NCBI GenBank assembly: GCA_030530095.1
Contig: JAUMVO010000013.1
Location: 1-47,831 of the forward strand
DNA length: 47,831 nucleotides
Origin: Clostridiaceae bacterium
Lineage (GTDB): Bacteria; Bacillota; Clostridia; Oscillospirales; Acutalibacteraceae
Direction: 5' to 3'
The position numbers were made by a program, and so were the translations under genes. Shown here one piece after another: positions 7,783 through 16,499 of the stretch (positions are counted from its first letter, which is position 1; every line of letters starts with the position of its first letter). The notes below the pieces were generated by a model. That model was not told the origin of the DNA. It ran no database searches and saw only the letters and a program-made list of their open reading frames with translations.

Positions 7783-8292
7783 ATGTTTGTTTATTCAGTT
7801 AACAAAAGGCAGATTAAGCTTATTGTAATCGTTATCGGTCTTATAATAATGTGCGCGATACTCGCCCTGCTTACAAGGCAGAGTATAGAAACGATGAAGG
7901 CAAACGAGATTAATCTCAGAGCCACTAACTCGCAGGAGCGTATCGCATATCTCGCGCAATTCGGCTGGAGCGTGCTCGACGAGCCCGCAGAGGTCAAGGA
8001 AATAATCATACCCGCCGAGTTTGACGACGTTTACACCAATTATAATAAGATTCAGCTTGAGCAGGGCTTTGACCTTACGCAGTATCTTAATAAACGGGTT
8101 AAGAAGTGGAGCTACACCGTCACCAATTATCCCGGTTATGAGAATAAAAACTGTATCCGTGCAAATCTGCTCATACTTGACGGTAAGGTCATAGGCGGCG
8201 ACGTGTGCTCAGTTGAGCTTGACGGCTTTATGCACGGCTTTGTCGCACCGACAGCGATAAACGAAAACCAAGGAACGGATAATGGCACCTGA
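7783..8292 (+). CDS. DUF4830-type membrane-anchored protein
   Basis: 169 residues. One membrane segment (about 10-30) is followed by an extracytoplasmic domain. The C-terminal part (about residues 50-155, including TNYPGYENKN and KVIGGDVCSVELDGFMHGF) resembles the DUF4830 family found in spore-forming Clostridia, whose role is unknown. The ribosome binding site is buried in the preceding hairpin. The 3' end overlaps the pseudouridine synthase gene by 11 bases, so the two are translationally linked. Family assignment is from remembered motif wording. Confidence 0.75.
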   Translation: MFVYSVNKRQIKLIVIVIGLIIMCAILALLTRQSIETMKANEINLRATNSQERIAYLAQFGWSVLDEPAEVKEIIIPAEFDDVYTNYNKIQLEQGFDLTQYLNKRVKKWSYTVTNYPGYENKNCIRANLLILDGKVIGGDVCSVELDGFMHGFVAPTAINENQGTDNGT

Positions 8293-8992
8293 ACGACTTG
8301 ACAAATTATTAAGCAAATGCCTTCCGCTTTCGCGCAGCGAGTTAAAAAAAGCGGCAAAGGCGGGACTCATATCATTGAACGGCGAGGCTGTCAGCGACCT
8401 TTCGGTAAAGGTTGACGGCAACGCCGACTCTGTTTTGTTTGACGGTAAAAAGGTAAATACCGACGAGTTCCTTTATATAATGCTTAACAAACCGAAAGGC
8501 GTTATCTGCGCCACGGACGGCAGGGGAGAAAAGACTGTGCTTGACCTGCTGCCCGACGGGCTTAAACGAAGCGGACTTTTCCCCGCGGGCAGACTTGATA
8601 AAGACACCACGGGCTTTGTGCTTATCACCGACGACGGCGATTTTGCCCACCGTATTCTGTCACCTAAGAAACATGTTGAAAAGACTTATATTGCCGCATT
8701 GGACAAGCCTGTTGACAAAGAAGGTATAAAACAGCTTGAAAACGGAATTACTTTGAATGACGGCACTGAGTTTCTGCCTGCAAAGCTTAAAGCATTGAAT
8801 GATGAAAACACTGTAATTGAGATTAAGATATGCGAGGGTAAGTACCACGAGATTAAACGTATGTTCAAGGCGGTCGGCTGTGAAGTGACTGAGCTTGAAA
8901 GGACGGTTATAGGCGGATTGCAGCTTGACCGTAATCTTAAGCATGGCGAAGCGCGGCTTATTACCGAAGAAGAAAAATCCAAGATTGATTAA
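8282..8992 (+). CDS. RsuA/RluB-family rRNA pseudouridine synthase
   Basis: 236-residue pseudouridine synthase acting on rRNA. An N-terminal S4 RNA-binding domain (about 1-60, RLDKLLSKCLPLSRSELKKA) precedes the catalytic domain. The motif FPAGRLDKDTTGFVLITDDG carries the catalytic Asp. LNKPKGVICAT and GKYHEIKRMFKAVG are further family signatures. It is closest to the RsuA type (16S U516), though RluB cannot be excluded. It overlaps the upstream gene by 11 bases. Confidence 0.92.
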   Translation: MAPERLDKLLSKCLPLSRSELKKAAKAGLISLNGEAVSDLSVKVDGNADSVLFDGKKVNTDEFLYIMLNKPKGVICATDGRGEKTVLDLLPDGLKRSGLFPAGRLDKDTTGFVLITDDGDFAHRILSPKKHVEKTYIAALDKPVDKEGIKQLENGITLNDGTEFLPAKLKALNDENTVIEIKICEGKYHEIKRMFKAVGCEVTELERTVIGGLQLDRNLKHGEARLITEEEKSKID

Positions 8993-9002
8993 ATAATGAA
9001 AA

Positions 9003-9058
9003 TCCTGCCAATAATATGTTCACGAAAGGATGAACATATTATGAAAAACAAGGCAGGA
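9003..9058 (+). promoter_or_regulatory. Two-tier hairpin around the spoIIR start
   Basis: A perfect 12-pair inverted repeat, ATAATATGTTCA (9011-9022) and TGAACATATTAT (9031-9042), has the eight-base loop CGAAAGGA holding the ribosome binding site. The first two bases of the ATG (9041-9043) are inside the stem. An outer seven-pair stem TCCTGCC (9003-9009) / GGCAGGA (9052-9058) encloses the whole start region. Confidence 0.75.
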
Positions 9059-9652
9059 CTTTTATTTTATTCTGTTTTAACCGCATTTATTATAACAGTG
9101 CTTATCAGCGTACTGTCATTTGAGGTGAAGAGCGACGGTATAAGAAACAGTGTGTTACGTATGCACGTAGTGGCTAATTCCGACTCCGAAGCCGATCAGG
9201 AGCTTAAACTCAAGGTCCGTGATGCCGTGCTCGAAGCGGGCAGGGAACTTTTTGACGGCAGTATCACCGCCGAAGACGCTGAAGAGAAGCTTAATCCCGA
9301 AAAGGAAAAACTTAAAAAAACCGCTCAAAAAATAATAGCCGAAAACGGTTTTGATTACGGCGTGGACGTTTTTATAGGTAAAACGTATTACACTACAAGG
9401 ACCTATGACAATTCGGTCACGCTTCCCGCGGGAAACTACGAAGCGGTAAATGTAATAATAGGCGAGGGCAAAGGCCATAACTGGTGGTGCGTGATGTTTC
9501 CGCCTATGTGTCTGCCCGCGGCAGAAGCGGACACCCAAATCGACGACGTGCTTTCAGATGACGAGCTGAAGCTTGTGAAAAGCAATCCTAAATTTGAACC
9601 GCGTTTCAAAATAGTTGAGATTTACGAAAAAATAATGGAAAAAATCAAATAA
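9041..9652 (+). CDS. spoIIR: Stage II sporulation protein R
   Basis: Forespore-made signalling protein that is exported to the intermembrane space and triggers SpoIIGA to process pro-sigma-E in the mother cell. 203 residues. An N-terminal membrane/export segment (about 5-25) is followed by the family motifs RNSVLRMHVVANSDSEADQ, LKLKVRDAVL and GKGHNWWCVMFPPMCL. I chose the ATG at 9041 because GAAAGGA lies 10 bases upstream. An in-frame ATG at 8996 lacks a comparable site. In other spore formers the gene is sigma-F driven. I could not identify a sigma-F promoter here with confidence. Confidence 0.93.
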   Translation: MKNKAGLLFYSVLTAFIITVLISVLSFEVKSDGIRNSVLRMHVVANSDSEADQELKLKVRDAVLEAGRELFDGSITAEDAEEKLNPEKEKLKKTAQKIIAENGFDYGVDVFIGKTYYTTRTYDNSVTLPAGNYEAVNVIIGEGKGHNWWCVMFPPMCLPAAEADTQIDDVLSDDELKLVKSNPKFEPRFKIVEIYEKIMEKIK

Positions 9653-9664
9653 TATACTTTTAAT

Positions 9665-9714
9665 TACCTTTTATCTTTGGTATAATACTCTAAACAAAGA
9701 TAAAAGGTATTTTT
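9665..9714 (+). terminator. Terminator after spoIIR
   Basis: Perfect 15-pair stem TACCTTTTATCTTTG / CAAAGATAAAAGGTA with a 15-base loop, followed by TTTTT. It closes the uvrC-to-spoIIR run. The loop contains TATAAT, but no good -35 lies at the right distance. Confidence 0.85.
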
Positions 9715-9728
9715 CATGGAGGTAAGCT

Positions 9729-11288
9729 ATGGTCAAGTACAACATTATTCCAAGGCCCAACAGCTACATAAGCGGTGACAGCGAATACTCTGTTTCAAGC
9801 GATACACCTGTTATCTGCTTCGAGGAGTTTATCGAAGCGGGTAAGCTTATTTCCGACTATCTTAAGACCAAGCCCGACGGCGCTGACGGCTCAATACATA
9901 TCAAGCATGTCGGCAATCTTGCAAAGGAAGCTTATGCGCTCAAGATAACAAACGACGGCGTTTACATCTACGCTTCCGATAAGGCGGGCGCATATTACGG
10001 TGCGGTTACCTTTAAGACTATACTTATGCAGTCGAAAAAGGAAAACGGCAAAGCAATACTTAATACCCTCGTAATTGAGGACGCACCCGATAACGCATAC
10101 AGGGGACTTATGCTCGACTGCTGCCGTCATTATTTTGACGTTGATACGGTCAAGTCAATGCTTGAAAACATGGCGTTTCTAAAACTTAATAAATTTCACT
10201 GGCATCTGTCGGAGGATCAGGGCTTCAGAATTGAGTCAAAGCTTTTCCCCGAGCTTAATGAAATAGGTTCTGAGAGACACTCGAGATGTCTAACAAACAA
10301 AACTCTCGGTTTTGAATCGGACGGGGAGATTTATAAGCATTATTACACTCAGGACGAAATAAAGGACATAGTTGAATTTGCCGCAAAGAGAAATATTGAG
10401 GTAATTCCCGAAATTGACCTTCCCGGTCACACTATGGCTATGCTTGCTTCAATTCCTTCGCTTTCCTGCGACGGGGAAAAGCGGGAGGTTACAGATGTTG
10501 CGGGTATCAGCGACGCTATTCTCTGCGCAGGTAATGAGGAGACTTTTGAATTTCTCGACAAGCTTCTCGGCGAGGTCTGTGCGCTTTTCCCGTCGCCCGT
10601 TTTCCATATCGGAGGCGACGAAGCGTTCAAGGGTTATAAAATCTGGGAAAAGTGCGAAAAATGTCAGGCACGTAAAAATGATCTCGGACTTAAAGACGAA
10701 AAAGCGCTTCAGGTCTGGTTTATGAACCGCGTCTGCGAAATACTCAAAAAATACGGAAAAACTCCCGTTGCGTGGGACGACTGTATGAGTGACGACCTTG
10801 ACGGCAGTATCGCAGGTCAGCTCTGGCGTCAGAATGCGGTTTCGGTAATCAAACATCAGTCGCTAAAGCGCGATATAGTTTTGTCGCCGACAGTGTATTT
10901 CTATTTCGACTGGAAATACAGTATAACCCCGCTTAAAAAGGTTTACAAATTCAATAAATACAAGATGGGCTTCACCAAACCCGAGCAGAGAGCCCGCGGC
11001 CTTGAATGTGAGCTGTGGACTGAATGGATAGACGGTAAGGATGCTCTTGAATTCTCGGCTTTTCCGAGAGTGAACGCCTTTGCCGAGGTTGCATGGACAA
11101 AGCTTACAAGCCGCAAATACAAGGACTTTTATAAGCGTCTGGGCTGGTATAAAACCTATATGAAGCTTAAGGGAATCAACTATTCCCGTGTTGAAGGCGG
11201 AGTGGGACTGTCGAGAGCGTTTATCTACCATCTCGGCGGCGAAGGTTCAGAGTTCAAAAAGAGTATGGAATTGAAGAATCAGGAGTAA
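9729..11288 (+). CDS. Beta-N-acetylhexosaminidase, GH20
   Basis: 519-residue glycosidase that removes terminal GlcNAc or GalNAc. An N-terminal GH20b-like domain (about 1-115) precedes the barrel, which begins YRGLMLDCCRHYFDVDTVK. FHWHLSEDQGFRIES and the catalytic HIGGDEAF pair (Asp-Glu near 296-297; Asp polarises the acetamido group, Glu is acid/base) are intact. There is no signal peptide, so it works inside the cell on imported amino-sugar oligosaccharides or peptidoglycan fragments. The ribosome binding site is GGAGG. Three bases separate it from the Na/Pi transporter gene. Confidence 0.93.
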   Translation: MVKYNIIPRPNSYISGDSEYSVSSDTPVICFEEFIEAGKLISDYLKTKPDGADGSIHIKHVGNLAKEAYALKITNDGVYIYASDKAGAYYGAVTFKTILMQSKKENGKAILNTLVIEDAPDNAYRGLMLDCCRHYFDVDTVKSMLENMAFLKLNKFHWHLSEDQGFRIESKLFPELNEIGSERHSRCLTNKTLGFESDGEIYKHYYTQDEIKDIVEFAAKRNIEVIPEIDLPGHTMAMLASIPSLSCDGEKREVTDVAGISDAILCAGNEETFEFLDKLLGEVCALFPSPVFHIGGDEAFKGYKIWEKCEKCQARKNDLGLKDEKALQVWFMNRVCEILKKYGKTPVAWDDCMSDDLDGSIAGQLWRQNAVSVIKHQSLKRDIVLSPTVYFYFDWKYSITPLKKVYKFNKYKMGFTKPEQRARGLECELWTEWIDGKDALEFSAFPRVNAFAEVAWTKLTSRKYKDFYKRLGWYKTYMKLKGINYSRVEGGVGLSRAFIYHLGGEGSEFKKSMELKNQE

Positions 11289-11291
11289 AAA

Positions 11292-12935
11292 ATGGCTATT
11301 GACACAATGACAATTATTGAAAGCATTATCTTCTTTTTGGCCGGTATGGGCCTGCTGATGTACGGCATCAAGATAATGGGTGAAGGACTGGAATTAGCCG
11401 CGGGCGCCAAGCTCAAAACCCTGCTTGAAAAGATGACGAGCAATCGCTTCTTTGCCGTAATTGTAGGCTTCGTAATAACCGCGCTCATTCAGAGTTCGAC
11501 CGCGACCACGGTTATGGTTGTCGGATTTGTTAACACGGGTATTATGAATCTTACCCAGGCTATCGGCGTTATCATGGGCGCGAATATCGGTACGACCACC
11601 ACCAGCGTGCTCGTATCGCTGAATTTAAGTTCATTTGCTCCCGTCGCCATAGCAATCGGCGTAATGATGCTTCTGTTTTCAAAGAAAAATATTGTCAAGC
11701 ACATCGGTACAGCCGTAGCCGGCTTCGGTATGCTTTTCCTCGGTATGCATCTTATGAAAACGGCTATGGAACCGCTTCAGGACGCACCGATGTTCAGAGA
11801 GTGGCTTATCAATGCCAAGAACCCGTTGCTCGGTATCGTAATCGGTGCTGCGATTGCCGCGCTTATTCACAGCTCGGCTGCGTCAATGGGTATTTTGCAG
11901 GCCCTTGCGTCTCAGGGACTTATTCCGCTTCACTTTGCGGTGTTTGTAATTTACGGTCAGAATATCGGTACCTGCGTAACCTCGCTTATTTCTTCAATAG
12001 GCACCAAGACCAATTCAAGACGTACCGCCGTTATGCATGCGCTGTTCAATATTATCGGTACGGTGATATTTATTTTGCTTACGTATTTCGTTCCGTTTAC
12101 GGCAATAGTGGAAAAAATGAGTTCGAATCCCATGATGCAGATATCGCTTGTCCACATTCTGTTCAACGTTGTATCGACAATAATAATGTTCCCGTTTGCC
12201 AAGGTGCTTGTAAAGCTGTCTTGCATCATCGTTCCCGACAAGAAGGACGAGAAGGAAAACGATTTCCAGATGCACTATATCGACGACCTTATGATAAATA
12301 CACCGCCCTTCGCAGTTGCTCAGGCTGCCAAGGAAATTCACCGTATGGCTATGCTCGCACGGGACAACTTTGTAAAGGCGGCAAACGACCTGATACAGGG
12401 TAAGGCTGACAATTACGATGAAATTGAGCATGTGGAGGAAGTCATAAACTACCTTAATCATGGCATTACTCCGATGCTCGTCAAAATCAATTCGCTTGAA
12501 CTTAGCTATCAGGATGCGAAATATATCGGACGTGCCTTCCACGTTATCAACGATATAGAGCGTATCGGCGACCATGCCGAAAACCTCGCTCAGGCGGCAA
12601 AGGCAAGGCAGGATGAAAATATCGTGCTTTCGCCCGAGGCTTTAAGCGAGCTTCAGGAAATGTTCGACACCACGCTTGAACTTCTCGACGGAGCTATCGA
12701 GGCATTTACGGAGCAGAACCTTGACAAGGAGACCGCTCTTCGTCTTAACAAGCTCGAGGCATCGATAGACGATATGCAGACGGGCTTTGAGCAGAGTCAT
12801 ATTGAAAGGCTTAACACTCACGCATGTACGACTCAGGGCGGTATGCTGTTTATCAATACCGTGACCGACTTTGAGAGAGTAGGCGACCATGCCACGAACA
12901 TCGCTTGGAAGGTCAGTCACAAGCCGACAATATAA
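11292..12935 (+). CDS. Na/Pi cotransporter family protein with PhoU-like domain
   Basis: 547-residue membrane protein. The N-terminal 310 residues hold about eight to ten membrane helices arranged as an inverted duplication. Signatures are the QSSTATT (first half) and HSSAASMG (second half) motifs and GANIGTTTT. The C-terminal 220 residues are a cytoplasmic PhoU-like helical bundle (for example RAFHVINDIERIGDHAENLA and NTVTDFERVGDHATNIA). Proteins of this family (NptA/YjbB-like) are proposed to move phosphate, in some species exporting it. Direction is not shown here. It sits three bases after the GH20 gene and ends at a strong terminator. Confidence 0.92.
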   Translation: MAIDTMTIIESIIFFLAGMGLLMYGIKIMGEGLELAAGAKLKTLLEKMTSNRFFAVIVGFVITALIQSSTATTVMVVGFVNTGIMNLTQAIGVIMGANIGTTTTSVLVSLNLSSFAPVAIAIGVMMLLFSKKNIVKHIGTAVAGFGMLFLGMHLMKTAMEPLQDAPMFREWLINAKNPLLGIVIGAAIAALIHSSAASMGILQALASQGLIPLHFAVFVIYGQNIGTCVTSLISSIGTKTNSRRTAVMHALFNIIGTVIFILLTYFVPFTAIVEKMSSNPMMQISLVHILFNVVSTIIMFPFAKVLVKLSCIIVPDKKDEKENDFQMHYIDDLMINTPPFAVAQAAKEIHRMAMLARDNFVKAANDLIQGKADNYDEIEHVEEVINYLNHGITPMLVKINSLELSYQDAKYIGRAFHVINDIERIGDHAENLAQAAKARQDENIVLSPEALSELQEMFDTTLELLDGAIEAFTEQNLDKETALRLNKLEASIDDMQTGFEQSHIERLNTHACTTQGGMLFINTVTDFERVGDHATNIAWKVSHKPTI

Positions 12936-12952
12936 ACGATACAAAAAAATTT

Positions 12953-12980
12953 AAACCGCAGTATTGCTACTGCGGTTTTT
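12953..12980. terminator. Bidirectional terminator
   Basis: AAACCGCAGTA / TACTGCGGTTT, 11 pairs around TTGC, with TTTTT on the plus side and AAATTTTTTT on the minus side. It serves the converging Na/Pi transporter and D,D-carboxypeptidase genes. Confidence 0.88.
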
Positions 12981-12993
12981 ATGTGTTTAACTG

Positions 12994-13851
12994 TTAAACA
13001 ATACCGAGAAATTCTTCAAGGCACTCGTTTGACTGTTTCATTTTCTTGGCGTTTTCAACGCCGACGAAGCGCCAGTGCCACGGCTGAAAGTCAACGCCCG
13101 TTATCGCTTCCTTGTCGGCAGGATATCTTAAAATAAAGCCGTAATTGTGTGCGTTGTCAACGAGCCACTGATATTCCTTCGTGTTCTCAAAGTCCGAGCT
13201 TGCGCTGACTATGTCAATAGCTAAGCCTGCATTGTGCTCAGAGCAGCCTGCGGGTAGTATCTTCTTGTTAGCCTGAGCCTCGGCTTCTTCCTTTGACAAG
13301 CCCTGACCGGTATAGAAGCTTACCTTGCGGTTGTATGTTGACTCCTGAAGCGAATAACTGTGATATCCCGAATAAGGCGTGAGAATGCAGCCTGCCTGCT
13401 TTGCGGCTTCGTACATCTGCTGATAATACTGACATATTCTGAAATCCAGTTCAATGCCCGAGGAGGTAAGTGCAGAAGCAAGCCTCGGCGTATAGTCGTC
13501 GGGAAGGGGATAGTTGATACCGATTATCGCAAGCGGCCAGTTGTTCTCGTCGGTAATGCCGGCTATGAGTGCTTTTGAGCGTGCGGTTGTCGGCTCAGCG
13601 GTAACAGGCTCTGTTTCGGGGACTTCAACCGGTTCGCCGTTTTCGTCGGTTGCGGGCTCGGTTTCGGATTCGGTAAGCTCTTGCGTTGTGCTTTCGGAAG
13701 TATCAACGTATGTTAATGACTTGTTCTTTTCGGGTTTAATATTTTTCGTCGCAAAATAGCCGATTATCATCGCGGCCATTATTACAATCAATGCGACAGC
13801 CATAATACCCTTGACAGTCAGATTCTTTTTATTCAGAACGATTTTTTTCAT
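12994..13851 (-). CDS. D-alanyl-D-alanine carboxypeptidase, M15B (VanY-like)
   Basis: 285-residue zinc carboxypeptidase that trims terminal D-Ala from peptidoglycan stems. One N-terminal membrane anchor (about 12-33) is followed by an acidic Thr/Glu/Pro linker (about 42-90) and the peptidase domain. Zinc ligands lie in SEHNAGLAIDI (His, Asp) and PWHWRFVG (His). LTPYSGYHSY is the family YRS-like region. The start at 13851 is supported by AGAGGAAAG. A GTG seven codons upstream (13872) is possible but has poor spacing. It has its own promoter. No vancomycin-resistance genes are adjacent, so a housekeeping role is likely. Confidence 0.92.
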   Translation of the reverse strand: MKKIVLNKKNLTVKGIMAVALIVIMAAMIIGYFATKNIKPEKNKSLTYVDTSESTTQELTESETEPATDENGEPVEVPETEPVTAEPTTARSKALIAGITDENNWPLAIIGINYPLPDDYTPRLASALTSSGIELDFRICQYYQQMYEAAKQAGCILTPYSGYHSYSLQESTYNRKVSFYTGQGLSKEEAEAQANKKILPAGCSEHNAGLAIDIVSASSDFENTKEYQWLVDNAHNYGFILRYPADKEAITGVDFQPWHWRFVGVENAKKMKQSNECLEEFLGIV

Positions 13852-13878
13852 ACTCTTTCCTCTCTTTTTCACCCCTTT

Positions 13879-13907
13879 ATTTTATATTGTGACAGTAAAA
13901 ATGTCAA
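13879..13907 (-). promoter_or_regulatory. Promoter of M15 carboxypeptidase gene
   Basis: TTGACA (13907-13902), 17-base spacer, TAAAAT (13884-13879) on the minus strand. Confidence 0.8.
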
Positions 13908-13941
13908 TTACTATGTATTGTAAATTAAATACAAATAAATA

Positions 13942-13970
13942 TCGACACGGCAGCAAATCTGTGGTAAAAT
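13942..13970 (+). promoter_or_regulatory. Promoter of first M28 peptidase gene
   Basis: TCGACA (13942-13947), 17-base spacer, TAAAAT (13965-13970), divergent from the M15 promoter 34 bases away. Confidence 0.65.
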
Positions 13971-14010
13971 AATATGGTAATATTTAACTCTTGATAAGGA
14001 GCGTGTAAAT

Positions 14011-15291
14011 ATGAAGGCAAGCGAGAGTAATGCCAACTATCCGTCAAGGCTTCGTGAAATGACCAACTACACAGTACGCGAGGTTAAGAAGGTTTGTAAG
14101 GAAATCGGTCCGCGTGAATCGGGCGAGGAGAGCGAAAGAAAGGCTCAGGCGTATGTCGCTCAGTCTATGAAGGATGTATGTGACAGCGTTGAAACCGAGG
14201 AATTTGACGTTCATCCCAAGGCTTTTATGAGCTGGGTTGTCATTGACTCGGTGCTTATGCTTATTTCGGTCTGCTGTCTGCTTTTCAAGCTGATCAATCC
14301 CTTCGTAGCATATAATTGGACTTTTTATCATAATCTTACATCTGCTCTGGGTGTTGTTGCTGTTGCATGCACCGTTATTTCAATCGTTTTGCTTGTAGCG
14401 GAATTCCTTTTCTACAAGCAGTTTATCGACCCGATTATGCCCAAGAGAAAGACCTGCAACGTTGTCTGCACCCGCAAGGCGGCAGGCGAGACAAAGAGAA
14501 GAATCGTTATCGGCGGTCATATCGACTCGGCCTATGAGTGGCGTTACACCAATCTCGGCGGCGCCAAGTTGCTGACGACAATGATTATTCTCGGTATCGG
14601 CTCAATCGTTCTGAATCTTGCGCTTGATATTATGTCGTTCTTCAACGTTCCATCGTGGCTTAATATAGTAATGATTGCCTTGGCGGCATGTACGGTTATT
14701 CCGTTTATAATGTGTCTGTTCTTCCTGAACTGGAAGCTCGTTGTACCCGGCGCCAATGACAATCTTACCGGCGTATTTGCCTCGATGGCAGTTATCCGCT
14801 ATATGCAGGCAAATGATATTCGCTTTGAGAATACCGACGTTATCGCGCTTTCAACTGCCTGCGAGGAAGCGGGGCTCAGAGGTGCAAAGGCATTTGCAAA
14901 GAAGCACGCCGACGACGGTATCGAAACAATCTGTATTGCGGTTGACACGCTTCGCGATTACGATTATATGGGCGTTTACAATAAGGATATGACCGGCACC
15001 GTCAAGCTTGATAAGCAGGTCGCCGCTATGCTTAAAAAGGCGAGCGAAAACGCGGGACTTAACCTTGATTATGCCAACGTATTCTTCGGCTCGTCCGACG
15101 CAGCTGCGTTCCAGCAGGGCGGATTCAAATCCGCAGCTCTTGCCGCTATGGACCCCGCGCCCGCAAGATATTATCATACCAGACGCGACACGCCTGACAA
15201 TATGGACCTTAAAACCGTTGAGGCTGGCATCAACGTACTTCTCGAGGCTGCCTTCCTCTATGACGAGAAGGGCCTTTGCGACGAATATTAA
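14011..15291 (+). CDS. Membrane-inserted M28-family zinc peptidase (copy 1)
   Basis: 426 residues. The M28 aminopeptidase ligand set is intact: His170 and Asp172 in GGHIDSAYEW, bridging Asp250 in PGANDNLTG, catalytic and metal Glu285/Glu286 in CEEAGLRG, Asp312 in AVDT, and a late His in RYYHTRRDT. Unusually, two membrane hairpins interrupt the fold. One (about 74-134) precedes the active site. The other (about 185-240) lies between the first metal ligands and the bridging Asp. There is no signal peptide. Substrate is unknown. The second copy at 19832 shares this plan. A lipoprotein gene follows after 13 bases. The ribosome binding site is AAGGAG. Confidence 0.85.
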   Translation: MKASESNANYPSRLREMTNYTVREVKKVCKEIGPRESGEESERKAQAYVAQSMKDVCDSVETEEFDVHPKAFMSWVVIDSVLMLISVCCLLFKLINPFVAYNWTFYHNLTSALGVVAVACTVISIVLLVAEFLFYKQFIDPIMPKRKTCNVVCTRKAAGETKRRIVIGGHIDSAYEWRYTNLGGAKLLTTMIILGIGSIVLNLALDIMSFFNVPSWLNIVMIALAACTVIPFIMCLFFLNWKLVVPGANDNLTGVFASMAVIRYMQANDIRFENTDVIALSTACEEAGLRGAKAFAKKHADDGIETICIAVDTLRDYDYMGVYNKDMTGTVKLDKQVAAMLKKASENAGLNLDYANVFFGSSDAAAFQQGGFKSAALAAMDPAPARYYHTRRDTPDNMDLKTVEAGINVLLEAAFLYDEKGLCDEY

Positions 15292-15304
15292 GAGGTGACG
15301 GTAA

Positions 15305-16426
15305 ATGAGAATTAAGGCTGTAAAGCTTATCGAAATTATTCTGTCGTTTGTGATTGTTGTGCTTTCGTTCAATTCCTGCAGCTTAAGCGATCTGATTTCA
15401 AAAAACAGCGAGAAACCTGCCGAGGCAAGCGTTAAGACTGACCTGAAGGATGCGGTTTTCACGTTCTCATACGGCGAACTGAGAAATACGATTCCCGCTG
15501 ACATCGTTGCCGCTATTTTTGAAAACTACGACGAGCTGAACGACGATGTTACAATCGAAATGAGCTATAACGAGATTGTAAACCGTTTTGAAAACGGCGA
15601 GGATGACGACGAGTTCAAAAAGATGATGGCTCTGTGCTCTGAGGAGGAGTTGGCTCAGCTTACCGCAAACACTCACGAGGTGCTTGAATATTTTGTTGAG
15701 CATATCAATTCCGTTAAGACGGAAAAGCCGATTGTTCAGTACACAGAAGGCTTCTGGACCAAAGGCGACAGCTTTTCGTTCAGGCAGGGCGGCGAGGACT
15801 CGGATTCCAAAATTGCCGATGCCGCAAAGTATTTTGATTACTTTGTAACCAAGGGCGTAAGCAACTATTTTGACAACGAGGAAAACGGTAAAAAGGGCAC
15901 GACCAAAAAAGGCGACGACCTCACCGATATTATGTATCTTTACGGTGAAGATGTTGCATGCCGTCTGACCGATGACGACGTTGAAAAGGTTGTTAGTTCG
16001 CTTATGTACGATTACACCGAATACAGCGAGAAATACACCGACGAAAACGGCAGGGAAAAGACGAGAGACGTCAGAATCCCGACTAAGATTACACGCGTTA
16101 TCACCATTATACTTAAGGATGACGAGCAGTCGGTAACTAAGGCTTTCTCGTTAGGAGACAAGAAGGCAATTCTCGACGAGATGGCAAAGGCGAAGGATTA
16201 CTTTACTCTTGACGATTACAGTGTAACTTTTGACGGCTGCAAGATTGTCGCAACCTTCAACGCCGCGACCGACAACATACTTTCCGCGACCTATGACAAG
16301 GTTATGAATGTTGAAACCGAGGTTCAGGGCGTCGGCTCGCTTGAGCATATCGGTACACAGAGTGTAGGCTTTACCTGCACGCGTTGGGTTGACTATCAGT
16401 TCGGCTGGGAAGCTGAAGCTGAATAA
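15305..16426 (+). CDS. Putative lipoprotein of unknown function
   Basis: 373 residues. An N-terminal hydrophobic export segment (about 7-24) ends in FNSC, a slightly non-standard lipobox because Phe stands at -3. The rest is hydrophilic and strongly acidic, with alternating Asp/Glu/Lys patches. I recognise no domain. The gene begins 13 bases after the membrane-inserted M28 peptidase with a good GAGGTGA site, so the pair is probably co-expressed. The product may sit on the outer membrane face near the peptidase (inferred). It ends at a hairpin. Confidence 0.7.
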   Translation: MRIKAVKLIEIILSFVIVVLSFNSCSLSDLISKNSEKPAEASVKTDLKDAVFTFSYGELRNTIPADIVAAIFENYDELNDDVTIEMSYNEIVNRFENGEDDDEFKKMMALCSEEELAQLTANTHEVLEYFVEHINSVKTEKPIVQYTEGFWTKGDSFSFRQGGEDSDSKIADAAKYFDYFVTKGVSNYFDNEENGKKGTTKKGDDLTDIMYLYGEDVACRLTDDDVEKVVSSLMYDYTEYSEKYTDENGREKTRDVRIPTKITRVITIILKDDEQSVTKAFSLGDKKAILDEMAKAKDYFTLDDYSVTFDGCKIVATFNAATDNILSATYDKVMNVETEVQGVGSLEHIGTQSVGFTCTRWVDYQFGWEAEAE

Positions 16427-16439
16427 ACGGTATTTTAAT

Positions 16440-16462
16440 GGCGGGAGTTTTCTCCCGCCGTT
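16440..16462 (+). terminator. Hairpin terminator after lipoprotein gene
   Basis: GGCGGGAG / CTCCCGCC closes a TTTT loop. The following tail GTTTGATT is only moderately T-rich, so termination may be partial. Confidence 0.6.
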
Positions 16463-16499
16463 TGATTAGTCAGATTAATTTGTATCGTTTGGTGATTTT

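Noticed and set aside
9679-9695. TATAAT in the loop of the terminator before the GH20 gene as a promoter
   Set aside because: No acceptable -35 hexamer lies 15-19 bases upstream, and the bases are constrained by the terminator stem.
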